From NCBI GenBank assembly GCA_016758965.1, contig JAEPRB010000095.1, positions 62,001 through 126,000 of the forward strand: a stretch of 64,000 bases of DNA, written 5' to 3'. Made by a program: the position numbers and the translations under genes. Shown here one piece after another: positions 22,975-34,669 of the stretch (position 1 is the first letter of the stretch; each line of letters begins with the position of its first letter). Origin of the DNA: Circinella minor. Its lineage: Eukaryota; Mucoromycota; Mucoromycetes; Mucorales; Lichtheimiaceae. A model generated the notes under the pieces. It did not search any database, was not told the origin of the DNA, and saw nothing but the letters and a program-made list of their open reading frames with translations.

Positions 22975-24527
22975 ATGATACTTCCACGCAAGTGTTTGTT
23001 ACTTGCTATCCTCGTAGCAACTTGTCTTCTCGTTTTTGTGTCGACAGCTTCGGCACGTTGTAAGTAAAAAAGATATGCGTGTGGTGCGAGATATCAAAAA
23101 AAAAAAATCCCAATGAAACTCTAATAATTCGGGGAAATTGTTTCCTTTGTATAAATTTAGTGGTAACAGATGATATTGCTTCATGGACCAAAGAACAATA
23201 TTATGATTTCTTGGATAAATACGGTATTCCATATAAAGAAAACGATCCATCCATTACAGATACAGTTAACTATTACAAAAATGCCGCTGCCGCCAATGCC
23301 GAAATCTTTGGTAGCAAGATTGATCATATCATGTCTGGTTTAAAGATTAAGCTTGAGCAACAAAAAGCTCTTTCTGATGAAAACACGGAAGCATTAATCG
23401 ACACTGTTCAACATCGTCTTCGTCAACTCGAGTTACAAGGTCAACTTTCTCGAGATCGAATTGCACAATCCATGAATGCTGTCAAGCATGATCTTATTAA
23501 GAAAAAAGTTGTTACCGAATCTCAATGGCGTGAAATATCCAATGATTTATCTTCCTCTTTTACTGAAAATAAACCATGGTATCAACGTGTTTTTACTGCT
23601 CGTAAAGATGATGCTGCTTCTTCTTTGAACCGTTGGCTTCAAAGTGTTCAAAATCGTCTTTTACAATCAACCGGATTAAATCAAAACCAAGCTGAAGCAG
23701 TAATTCAACAATTACGTGGTTCAATGGAATCTACTCGTGATGTTTTCAAGTTGGGTGATAAGCATTGGAGACACCAATTCAAGCATGATTTGAAACATAA
23801 GCAAAAACAATTGGGAATGACTCAAGATCAAATCACAAACGTAATGCGTTCAATCGAACAAGACGTGAATGGTTACAAGTTATTTGCTATCGATTATATT
23901 GGTGACAAAGCTGATCAATCCCAACAATGGGCTGAAGATGTGACACAAAAGATCAAGGATTCTGGTTATGATACAATGGATTATCTTTACGATTGGTGGG
24001 CAACAGCCTGTGGTAAAATTCGTTATTACTTGACACCTGTTTTAGGTGATCCTGTCGATCCATATGAAGATCATTCAGCTTATGCTACTATTCGTGCTGC
24101 CGTTGGATCTGTCACAGATGATTGGAAGACATCATCAGCAAAAGCACACAAGTCTCAACAAGAACAATATGTTCACGCAACAGATTCTATTTCATCGGTG
24201 AAAGCCCGAGCCACAGATGCAGCTACATCGTGGCGTGATTCGTTTGCTCACTTCTGGCGAGAACAGGAAAAGGAGGCGTATCGTCAAATGGGATATACTG
24301 AAGCACAGATTAATTGGATTCAATCTTATCTTAGCAGAGCCTTTTCCGATCATCAATCGTTGACCAAGGCTAACGTAGACCATGCATTGGATAATATTAA
24401 AAACTATTTGACAAAATCTCAAACTCAAACACAAGCACAAACTCAACATAATATTGATCGAATTGCTTTATTGCTTGAGACTTGGAAAGCAAAGTATTAT
24501 AAACATAAAGCAGAGAACTGCTGTTAA
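22975..24527 (+). CDS. Ish1/Msc1-like helical protein with signal peptide
   Basis: Two exons (22975-23059, 23161-24527) give 483 residues. The N-terminus is a signal peptide (LLLAILVATCLLVFVSTASA). The mature start has SWTKEQYYDFLDKYGIPYKEN, an Ish1-type LEM/HeH-like helix-turn motif. The remainder is almost wholly alpha-helical and polar with repeated units of about 60-70 residues, e.g. LEQQKALSDENTEALIDTVQ, GLNQNQAEAVIQQLRGSME, QLGMTQDQITNVMRSIEQD, QMGYTEAQINWIQSYLSRAF. This matches fungal stress-associated Ish1/Msc1 proteins of the ER and nuclear-envelope lumen; exact function is unknown. The start at 22975 gives a clean signal peptide, so the in-frame ATG at 22885 is less likely. Confidence 0.8.
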
Positions 24528-24824
24528 ACAATCTCTTTTTCTCTCCCCCCCTTTCCCTTTTGCATAATAGTAATAATAATCCCCCTCCCTTTCTTTCTCC
24601 CTTTCTCCCCAATTTTACTGTGTAATAAAAGTGTATATACAATTTTTCTTTGATGCAAATGCAACTGCATACATGTTTTATGTAAGATGTGACGGTTTTG
24701 TTGATTCAAAATGTGGATTATATTTATATACGAACGCCCAAATTTGGTTTATCCTTTATACACATAGGGGAACAATCACAATACAAATGCAACCCCTTGA
24801 AATTTTCTCCTTTTTTAACTACTC

Positions 24825-24856
24825 TCCCTCCCTCCCTCCCTCCCTCCCTCCCCCCT
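24825..24856. repeat. (CCCT)n tract upstream of PEX11
   Basis: Seven or so tandem CCCT units ending in a C-run, about 90 bp upstream of the PEX11 start. The minus strand is (AGGG)n and could form a G-quadruplex. The 418-bp interval 24528-24945 otherwise holds only the 3' end of the upstream gene and the PEX11 leader. Confidence 0.8.
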
Positions 24857-24945
24857 TTCATACTTTCATTTCTTTTTCTTTTTCTTCTACCTCATACTAC
24901 TTTTAATTATTTGTTATTATTATTAGCATATTGACAAAAAAGAAC

Positions 24946-26078
24946 ATGTCCTTCAACGCCCAAGTAACCAATGTAAACAGCTATTTAGGAACAACTACAG
25001 GTCGTGAAAAGCTTTGTCGTTTTGTACAATATTTTGCACGATTTTATGCGTTCTATTTATATCGTCGAGGAGCGCCAAAGGATGTTTTTGAACGTTGGAG
25101 TGAACTGAAAAATCATATTGGTAATGGACGTAAATTCTTTCGTCTATTGAAACCCATCGAGTTTGTCCAAACAGCCGTACATAGTTTGAATACGGATAAT
25201 GAAATTTTTCGTTTAACATCCATTGTGAAGCATTTGGGTAACGCTCTTTACTATAGCTCTGAAGTATTTGTTTTGGTAAGTTGAAATTGAAAAAAGAACG
25301 TTTATTGTATATATGTGTGTGTGTAAAAATAAAGGGATGCAGTGAGTGGCAAAAAGAAAAAAAAAAGATTGTCAGATAATCTCATACGTATGTTTATTTT
25401 TCTTTCTTATTGCTATTTAATACCATTGTATATATACTATATTAGACCACAGCTATTGGATTCTATAAACCCAACAATATTACAAAAATTCAAAGATTTG
25501 GTTGGAAATGTTGGTTTATTAGCTTATTTGCATCCATTATGTCAGGCCTATACAAGTATCGACTATTGAGTCTGAGATCCAAGGTGCTTATGAAAAGTAA
25601 AAGACAATCAGAACACAAGGGAGATCCGGAATTGGATTTTCAAGAGAAGCAGTTGGCCAAGTAAAGTATTCATTAAAAAAAATAAGAGTGCGGACGCTGA
25701 GAGAAGAGACAAGGATGAGCTTGTGTTACTGTTATAATCAAGAACATGTTGTTTAAAATCAATAGAACTATATCTAATTATTGTTTGTATCATCCATATG
25801 CATATAAATAAACCGATAACAACGATAATAGAGACACTCACTCAAATTCATATCAATTACTTCAAGATTTGGTCGATATCGTTATTCCTTCTGGTAATCT
25901 TGGTTGGATCCCTGCTGATGAAGGTGTTATTGGAATTGCTGGGTAAAGATACTTTTTTTTTAAAAAAAAAACTGGGAATTAATTAGCAACGAGAGTAAAC
26001 TAAACGTGTTTTTATTATAATAGTGTTATAACATCTTTGATGGCCATGAATGTTCAGTGGCAAAAGACTTCCAAATAG
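24946..26078 (+). CDS. PEX11: peroxisomal membrane protein Pex11
   Basis: The model has exons 24946-25275, 25446-25660, 25687-25722, 25832-25942 and 26024-26078, and gives 248 residues, close to known Pex11 proteins. Family marks are the start MSFNAQVTNVNSYLGTTTGR with GREKLCRFVQYFARFY, GNGRKFFRLLKPIEF, LGNALYYSSEVFVL, then GFYKPNNITKIQRFGWKCWF and the C-terminal YQLLQDLVDIVIPSGNLGW and ADEGVIGIAGVITSLM. Pex11 bends the peroxisomal membrane and promotes peroxisome division. The short third exon is uncertain: its donor is a weak GTGTTA, and skipping it would also keep the frame. Both ends are secure. Confidence 0.9.
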
Positions 26079-26294
26079 TAGTAGTAGTAGTAATAATAAT
26101 AACTATAATAATAAAAAAAAATAAAATATTTATTATCAGTGGTTGCTAGGGGTTACTTGTATCCGTGGCAACCAAAGAATCATGCAGTTTTATAAATTTG
26201 TTTGGTGGAGAACCATTCTTTTATTTGAAAACCCAGTGCGGCTGACAAAACTTTCTCTCTTTCCTTTTCTTTTTAATCAACCTCTTTTTTTAAA

Positions 26295-28062
26295 ATGGCA
26301 AAGTCGAAGCGAGCGATCAATCCTGCTGATGCATTACGTAAATATATTATTATTATAAACATATGAATAGACTTATAAAAAGAACTATAAACACTAACTT
26401 TTTCTCTCTCTTTTTGTCCATTTTTGAATAGGTAAAAAGCAGCGAAAACGAGAATTAAAAAAAGTATATATTTCTATAGATTTTAATAAGCAGATCAATT
26501 TTTTCTTTTTGGATTTATTAATTTTTTTTATTGATTAAATTAGAATAAAGAAGATCGTAAAAAAGCTAGAGAGTTGGCACTTTCTAAAAGAGATACCAAT
26601 CGCATCAAATCTGATATTCAAAAATTAGAAAATCAAGGCAAGTATATAAATGAGTTTTGAAGTATTGGGAAAGTTTAACGGGACAAAGAAAAAAGTTTAT
26701 TGTGTTTCAAACATACTCATTTATTAACAGCTCAACATGCACAGTTGGATAAGAATGCACAAGCACGGTTAACACAATTGAAGGAAGAACTTCAAAAGAT
26801 TGAAAAAGCAAAAAAATCTCAAGGTGTCGTTTTATCAGGGTATGTGTATAACATATACAAGAAGAGAGAAAGGTTATGGGATATATATAACATTTTTTTT
26901 TCTAAAAAGAAATTGGGTTATCTTTTTATTATAGAGCTCAGGCAGCATTGGCAGAAAGACAAAAGAAACAACAACAACAACAAGAATCTCGAAAATTGGT
27001 ATTTGATGAAAAGACTGGCAAATTTGTACCTGTCAAAAAAAAAGGTTTGTATAAATATATATAATGGATCGAGAATGTTTTTCATTTTTTTGTATTGACA
27101 CGCATATATTTCTTTTATTAATAATAACAACAGAATCATCGTCATCAAAACGGAAACGAACTTCAGATAGTGAAAGTAGTAGCTCATCATCTTCTTCATC
27201 GTCAGATGAAGATACTAGCGATTCATCAGATGAAAGTGATTTGGAAATGGCTGAAGCGGAAGAACTTGTAAAAGATGAAAAGGAAAAAGAAGATGTTGAT
27301 GATGACGACGACGATGATATCGAACTTCCAGAAGGACCACCACCACCTGCACCAGATACTACTAATACTACTACTACCGATCCTGCTACGGAAGATAAAA
27401 AAGAAGAGGATGAAGAAGATGAAAGTGATGATGATATACCATTACCAGAAGGGCCACCACCTGCAAAACCTTTTCAAAATCAACTTGGTAATTTACAAGC
27501 AGCAGCAGCAGTAAAAGAAAGGCCACCACCACCTCCTCCATCTATTCCACCACCTCCTCCTCCATTTCTTCCACCAGGTTTTGCTCCACGACCACCATTT
27601 GGTATGCCAATGGGTTTTGGGATGGTACCACCTCCACCTCCACCTGGTAGACCACCTTTACATATGATGGGTCGACCACCACCACCTCCATTTCATTATC
27701 GACCTTATCCACATCATCCACAACACCCACCACGTCCACCACGACCTGGATATAGACCTCATATGTATTCAAGACAGCAATCGAAACCAGTTGATCCATT
27801 TGCTATCGATTTACCCGAAGATAAAATAAAAGAAGTTACAGTATCATCTACACCCCCACCACCAAAACCATCTGCTGCTGTCACAGCTGCTGCTACCATT
27901 TCTGCCGAACCTCAATTGCGTGATTTACAGAAGGAAGCAACTCAATTTGTACCAGCTGCATTACGACGTAAACAAGCTGCAAATAAACGAACAGCAGCAT
28001 TACCGAAAGCAGCCCGACCAACAGTTAATGCTACACCTGATGTAGGAGAAGATGAAGAATAA
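26295..28062 (+). CDS. WBP11: WW-domain-binding protein 11-like splicing factor
   Basis: Six exons (26295-26337, 26432-26463, 26544-26637, 26731-26839, 26935-27044, 27134-28062) give 438 residues. The N-terminus is the Wbp11 domain: INPADALRKKQRKRELKKNK, then a basic coiled coil (ARLTQLKEELQKIEKAKKSQ), then LVFDEKTGKFVPVKKK. Next come a Ser/Asp-rich stretch, two copies of (I)xLPEGPPP, and a long Pro-rich part with PPPPPPP and PGR/PPR motifs that bind WW domains. A conserved C-terminal FVPAALRRKQAANKR closes it. WBP11 is a nuclear pre-mRNA splicing factor that binds WW-domain proteins and PP1. Intron 3 begins GC instead of GT. The 3' end converges on the gene at 28192. Confidence 0.93.
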
Positions 28063-28191
28063 TAATTATAGTGATAATGATAAATTCATTTATTTGATAA
28101 TAAAAAAACAGAAAAATAATAAAAAAAAGCAAAAGAACAAGTAAAGGAATACAAATAGAAAAAGTAGATGAGGAATTTTTTGTTTTTGTTT

Positions 28192-28995
28192 TTAATTACT
28201 ACCAAATACAGAGTCCATATTGATGATTGTAATAAGTATAATTGTATTGTTTCTAATATGTTTAGGTATCTTTGCACAAGTACGATATACAATATTTGCG
28301 TCTGTACCATTCTCTGCCCAAACATGTAAAATCTGTCTCTCGAACTTGTAATTAGAAACTGTCTTGGTGGATTTGTTAATACCGCAAAGTTTCTTTTTCA
28401 TTAACCTCATGGCGTCTTGTGAAGTGAACCGACGAGCATATGCCATAGCCCTTGTAACAGAAACACCAAGAGCTTGTGAAGTAGACACAGAATAACATGC
28501 ATAATCAGTAATAGGCCCCTTGGTCGTATACTGAACTTCCATTTCGGTCAACAACTTGCGAATACCAACTAATCGATCAATTAATTCGGCAGACATGGCC
28601 TCACTCATCAAGGATGGTCCACCGGCATTAGGCGTAGAAAGGACGCGTTGAGAGGGTAACCCAAAATCAATATAGTTACCATAGAAATCAATATTGGCGA
28701 CTACAATCAAGGAATCATTGGGACGTTGACGCAAAGTGGTTACAAGATCAAATAAGGATTGACGAGAAATATAGATTGACATATCTGGATAGGATAAGCA
28801 TAGGCGTGTAGTATCGTTGATGGTCTTATTCTTAGAAACGGTCAGTGGATCTTTCATAACAACACCATCCGCCACTGCACTGTTCATATTGTAGGGCTCT
28901 GTTGGAGGTGAAACAGCAACTACATCCACAACCAGGTCCACAATTGTTCTTGTTGGTGCAGCCAGTCGGGGGCTGTCTCTGATTAAGAGAATCAT
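28192..28995 (-). CDS. hypothetical protein, single exon
   Basis: An uninterrupted 267-codon frame with coding-like composition, e.g. INDTTRLCLSYPDMSIYIS, LVTTLRQRPNDSLIVVANID, ITDYACYSVSTSQALGVSV and FTSQDAMRLMKKKLCGI. No family recognised; no signal peptide or clear membrane segment. The 5' end is unsettled. The ATG at 28995 gives an odd N-terminus, and an overlapping frame starting at 29068 has its own ATG and a TATA-like TTTTATATAT upstream (about 29094-29103). A 76-bp intron (donor GTTATG, acceptor CCAG near 28787) could link that frame to this one, or a 1-nt shift could. Convergent with WBP11, 130 bp between stops. Confidence 0.6.
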   Translation of the reverse strand: MILLIRDSPRLAAPTRTIVDLVVDVVAVSPPTEPYNMNSAVADGVVMKDPLTVSKNKTINDTTRLCLSYPDMSIYISRQSLFDLVTTLRQRPNDSLIVVANIDFYGNYIDFGLPSQRVLSTPNAGGPSLMSEAMSAELIDRLVGIRKLLTEMEVQYTTKGPITDYACYSVSTSQALGVSVTRAMAYARRFTSQDAMRLMKKKLCGINKSTKTVSNYKFERQILHVWAENGTDANIVYRTCAKIPKHIRNNTIILITIINMDSVFGSN

Positions 28996-29068
28996 TGTGT
29001 AAGTAGTGCATTAACGGCACATCTCTTGAAGATGTGATCATAACGGTATTTTGATTGATGGGGGACAT
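28832..29068 (-). CDS. Cys-rich small ORF overlapping the 28192-28995 ORF
   Basis: A 78-codon frame. Its second half contains nine or more Cys, with the dense core CTNKNNCGPGCGCSCCF. It overlaps the larger ORF by 164 bp in another frame. The CxC/CC spacing resembles small metal-binding peptides, but overlap with a longer coding frame makes a chance reading quite possible. It may instead be the true 5' exon of the larger gene, joined by splicing. Only one of the two interpretations is likely to be right. Confidence 0.3.
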   Translation of the reverse strand: MSPINQNTVMITSSRDVPLMHYLHNDSLNQRQPPTGCTNKNNCGPGCGCSCCFTSNRALQYEQCSGGWCCYERSTDRF

Positions 29069-32000
29069 GGATACAGGCGTTTATAACAATAATATGTAAA
29101 TATATAAAAGGATGACAATAGAAGACAATATGATATGTGTAAATGAAATATGTTGGTTGATGACAGAAAAATATTGCTATGGTAACTGTTATATTTATAT
29201 ATAATCAAACGAGTTTGTGGCGCAGTGGTATGGTTAAGATAGCATCAAGGATCATAAAAGATTACTGCGGTTGTCGTAGCCGCAGGAACATAAATAGAAA
29301 AAGGACAAAATTTTGGATACGACGTTACACTGACTTTTTCATATTCATATTCATGGTTACCAGTGTTAATAGAGTCCTTTATCTGAAAAATAGTATTTAA
29401 TGGGGAATTCGCTAATCTATTAGTGTTCTCGTGGGAAGAAATGAGAATAAAAGCTAATATAATAATAGTACTTGTTTTATCTTATTCAATAAAGCTATCT
29501 ACAAAGCTAAAAGAAAGATCCATTAATTAATAATATTATCATTTAATTAATCATACAGAGCAATAATGAAAAGTAAATAGTAGGCTTCTTTTCTTTCTTT
29601 TTTATAATAATCCAATGCAGCAGTTTGGTTATTCTTCTTTGGAAAACAAATAAAATAATAAATGTACCGGCTGATTATTATTATTTCTGTTCCGTTCCTT
29701 TTTTGATACATACCATAGATCCAAAAAAAGAAAAAAAAAAAACTGGCTGCGCACTTCGTATCACAAATTGGGTATAGAATATAACGAATAAAACAAAGTT
29801 TTAGAGTGTACACTATTTTATGCTTTTTTTTTTTTGTTTCCAAGGAGAAAAAAATATAGAGTCATATTGTACATATGATTTTTTTCCCTTTTGTCTATAT
29901 CAAGCAAATGTTGAATTATAAGGGATTGGCGCCGTTCTTTTTATTCTTTATAACCACAGAATTTGTAGACTATACTATAATAATAATAGTGATTACTAAC
30001 ATTTTTTTTTGTCCTTCTCTGATAGCTTTCAAAAATGGGTCCCCTCCTCATTCATTTAGTGATTTGCATGCAATAATAACTAAAAGCGCCTCATTTATGT
30101 TGAAAACTTTTATTTTCAACAGGATCAACACAAGAGAAACTTCTTAATATACGGAACTAAGAAAGAATTTACTTGGTCACATAGTTCATTATTGAGTGTA
30201 TTAAGTGTTTCTTTTTACCCAAACTTGTAGCGTTATTTGTTGTTATATTACCATACACAACTGAACAAAAAAGGATTTTAGTATGAGTTGATTAGAGTAT
30301 TTATGAACTACCCTCATACAAAAAAAAAAAAAAAATATGAGCTACCCAAGAATGGATGGAACCTGGTGCGACATAGACCAAACCATATTTATATAATTCC
30401 TAAAAAGAAATAATTGATAGATCTCGCGTGTATTTGAAATGTAAAAAGACACACATCATATATTTTTATTATCATATTGCTATAACGATGATGGTACGTA
30501 AGTTATATACTAATTCATTTCAAAATAAAACGATTAACAACAGTACAGTTAGTAGTTATACTTTTCCAACTAATAGTAAATTGGGACTTTTTTTCTTTGG
30601 TGTGGTATGTTGATGTTCTATAAGGAAAAGTAAAGTCATGCAAAATATATGATTATATAATGTTTCATGTTTCAATAAGGTAGTATCTTTATTTAGAGAA
30701 TAGTTGTTTAAATTTTTATATGCCTCTGTGCGTAAATCTGTCCAATTTTTTTTTTTTTTTTTTTTTTTTTTTGCCACGAGTACTCCCTTTCTTTTGCGCA
30801 AAAAGTTTAGTCTGTTCCACATAATAATTTATTGCATTGGGGTATAATTATATTATGCATGTCTCTCATTGATGATTTCCATCATACATCAAACAAGTCA
30901 AGCATCCACCAATAAATAAAAATAAAAATAAATTAAATTATGTTTTTTGCTATTCGATTTGAAATTATATATGTTTAATTTTGCTACTTCTATTTTGTAG
31001 TAGCATCAATAATATTACTGTTAAATGCTATGATGCAATAAAAAAAGAGAAAAAACATGGTTTTTTTTTATTAAGGTTGTATTGATTATCCATAATAAAA
31101 CAAGTTTTTTTTTCCTACCGTGTGTTTGTAGACATATGGTCAGGCACATTTGAAATTTGTTTAATTTTTATCAATGGAAATAGAGTTAAAAAAGAGAGAG
31201 AGAGAAATAATGAAGATGATGAGACGAATCAGGGTTGAATCAGAAGTTTCGATTAAGCATGGGTCCAGTGAAATAAAAAGAGGTACTTAGACCCCCTCTC
31301 ACACCACCATCCCTTATGTCTTCTCTCAAACGGATCGAGCCTAATGTAAGAAAGAAAGAGAGAGTTACGGATCCCTTAACTTTTTCTTTTCTATCGAGTG
31401 CTCCGGGTTATTGTTCTTTTTGATTCGAATCAAATCTGTCCAATTGCCATGTGTCTTATGAATTATAATGGGTATATGCGCAGCTGGTATTTACAACCTT
31501 ATAGTATAGGCTCCTATGGTTAAAACCATTACCTATATACTATTAAACAGTACACTACTATTATTAATTTCCTTTCGACACACAATAACATTAATATATT
31601 CTTCATGTGCAAATACATAATTTTTTATTCTTCAAGGAGTAAACATATAATATATTTCACGAGAATTTGAAGAATAAATAATATAACAAATTCTATTTTT
31701 TTTATTCGTTTCATATGCATGAATGAAAATAAAGGGAGCTTATATTCCTTTACTAAGAACATTATTATTTATATCTATTGTTAATAATATTATTATTATT
31801 GTTACTATAATGTAACTATCCGCCACCATTAAAATAATGATTGTTAAGTCGGTACTAAATTTGGTACTTTTCGGAAAAAGAGGTATCTTTCTCTCCCTTT
31901 CTATCAATTTACTTTATCACTATTCTTATTCTTTTTATATACATATATATATATATTCTCACATCCCTTTTTTCAATTCTACACTAGATTATATCCGATT

Positions 32001-33318
32001 ATCGGAACTAATATTTCCATATATCAATGGGTTATACTTTTATAATATAAAATACTATTATAAAATGTCTTTATTTTTCTTGGCAGCAACAATTCATATA
32101 TCCATTTCGTCTGTCGTGAATTAAAATATAATTGGAATCAACGTCCCATAATAAAGGGTCATTCTATCCCCAATATGTTTTAGAATGATGTACAGGAAGA
32201 AGAAAAAGAAAGAAAGGATGGTACGGGAGAGTGATAGTATAGTAATGATTATAAAATATAATTGAGGGGGTGATGTGGTGTGAAGTGAATAGCATGAGAT
32301 ATATACTATTTCATTAGTTGATTCTTTTTAATAATAATAAAAAAAATGTGCAAGGACCATGTAAAATTAAAAATACAAAACTAATATCTGCATGTCATTG
32401 TGCTTAAAGATACTTTTTTTTTTGTCTCCTCGTCCTTGTTTTAAAGGTACATTATTTGAAGGATGTGTATATAAAAACCGATGTCTTTATTTACTTGCTT
32501 TACAATTACCTCTTTAATGGTTAGTTATTATCATGACTCCTTTTCTGATCAATTGACAGGGCGGGGCGCCACGCATAACAAAAATAAAAATAAAAGAATA
32601 AATAAATAAATAAATAGAATATATATAACTATCGATATTCTTACAAGCCAAGAACCTGCCCATTGTTATCCTAATTTAGTAAAAGAAATAAGCCAAAAGA
32701 AAAAAAGGGTGAAATAGGGCTGTTTAAAGAAAAAATGATCGACGAGTGAGAGTAACCTTTTTACTGAAAAATACAAAAATAATAATAATGAAACTTTCCA
32801 TCCCTTTTTCAAAAGGGTGTAAAAAAAGTGTATCATGAAATATTATAATTCAATTGCTATTATTATAATAGTATTCATGCTATATACTACTGCTTACTAC
32901 TCTTTCGTGAATTAAATAGGATATTTAGTCAAAAAAAAATGAGGAGGAAAGGGGGCGTAAAAGAAGAGCCTATCAATTATTTTTTTAACCTATTATGCAT
33001 GTTCTCGACAATTCAATGGATCACTTTTTTATTTGGAAGGGGGGGGGGATAAAGAAAAAATATATGAAAACATGGTTAACACAATGTGTAACATATTGCT
33101 GATCATCCTTGTCATTTTTTTTCAAAAAAATTCACCGCCATTTTTTTTTTCAAATCTATATAAAACCCTCAAAAGATTTAAATATTTATCATCTATCTTC
33201 TTTCTATCTCTCATCATCTGTTATACGTTTTTTAACACGTAAAACTCTTTCTTACCATTCTATCCACAGTAAACTTTCCCATATTTTTTTCAATCTATAA
33301 TCACACAGGTCACATATA
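29069..33318. other. 4.2-kb intergenic region
   Basis: AT-rich with many homopolymers, including a T-run of about 24 at 30748-30771. A degenerate tRNA-like sequence lies at 29213-29295. No ORF with coding character was found; the longest open frames are low-complexity. The right end, about 32.3-33.3 kb, is the likely promoter of the homeobox gene. It contains a short GC-rich block at about 32560-32575 (GGGCGGGGCGCCACGC). Confidence 0.55.
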
Positions 33319-34669
33319 ATGATTGATTCTTGTCGATATGTTCAATTACCTCCTTTACGTACAATGTTGTCTGCCAGTAGTTCCAATGAAAGATATTACT
33401 CATCTAATTTTGATGGGATATATGATAAACAACACCAACAACAAATGGTATAAAATTTTATTAGTGGTCACTTTATACTATGCTAATAAAACTTAACGCT
33501 AATTACTATATTCTCAAAACAACAGAAACAGTTACGAGTATTTAGCCCTGTCATTTTATTCCATGATCACTCTTTTTCAAGTAATTCATCTGGATCTGTC
33601 GAACGGATTCATATTTCTGCTAATGACCCTTATTATTCTCCACTTATTCAACGAAAAAAGAACAAAATTAGCGAAATGCTCGAATCAAATGGCAAAATGT
33701 GGACTGATATACTTCGCAACACCAACAACAATAATAACGAAGACGCGACATCATCTCGATCTTCATCACCTGGTATTCACAATAATCAACAACAACATTA
33801 TGGTCTTCGAAGTCCATCTTTTCCACTTACTCCAGAATCCAATGAAATCAATGATAGTCATCGTAAATTGCCTTCCAACAATAAAGGCAATAAAGATTGC
33901 TATTTTGGGGCTATGACAACAACAACACCAACAGTAATAGATGATATTAACAGTAGTAGCAGTAGCAGTAGTAGCAATATGAGTATTAGTAGTGACGAAG
34001 ATAACTATCATCTTCAACAATTTCGTCATTATCACCAAGGTCCCCAGCATTATTGTAGCACAACGCTTCAGGACTTTGCTAAACAAGAGCCTTCGCATGA
34101 CCTCAGTCACCATGCTGCTATAACAACGGCAAGCGATGAAAGTGCAACAGCAAATCGCAAGCGTCGTGGAAATTTACCCAAGCCAGTCACTGCTATTCTC
34201 AAAAGTTGGCTTGTTGAGCATTGTGCTAATCCCTATCCAACTGAAGATGAAAAGAATTGGTTAAAACATAAAACCGGCTTAACATTAAATCAAATCAGTA
34301 ACTGGTTTATCAATGCTCGTCGTCGTATTTTACCATTAATTTTGATTAAAGCTACTTCTGCTGATGGCAGACCTTTGGAACATCATAGAAAACGTCGTGG
34401 TAAACCACCATCCGCAATGACTGCTGCTCGTCGAAGAATGGCCAAACGCCAATCTCAAAAATCATTCGATGGTGATGATATTAAAGGTAAACTACTATTT
34501 ATTCATTAAGCAATCATAATAGAGTTAGACATGAAATATTGACATATATATGAATTTTTTTTTTTCAGAATTTTCGAGTGCTACAAAACGTGGTTATAAA
34601 CGTTCATCAAACACTGCATTTGAGTCACCACGTCCTACTAAAAGCAAACGCATCTCAGTAGTCATCTGA
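33319..34669 (+). CDS. TALE-class homeodomain transcription factor
   Basis: Three exons (33319-33447, 33526-34486, 34569-34669) give 396 residues. The homeodomain, roughly residues 253-315, begins KRRGNLPKPVTAILKSWL and has the three-residue loop extension with Pro-Tyr-Pro (HCANPYPTEDEK). Its recognition helix, ISNWFINARRRIL, carries the WFxNxR core. It is flanked by Asn/Ser-rich regions and followed by basic segments (HHRKRRGKPP, ARRRMAKRQ) likely to act as nuclear localisation signals. Fungal TALE factors (Cup9/Tos8-like, mating or developmental regulators) bind TGACA-type DNA sites; the specific role here is unknown. Long upstream and downstream intergenic regions fit a regulated developmental gene. 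Confidence 0.93.
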
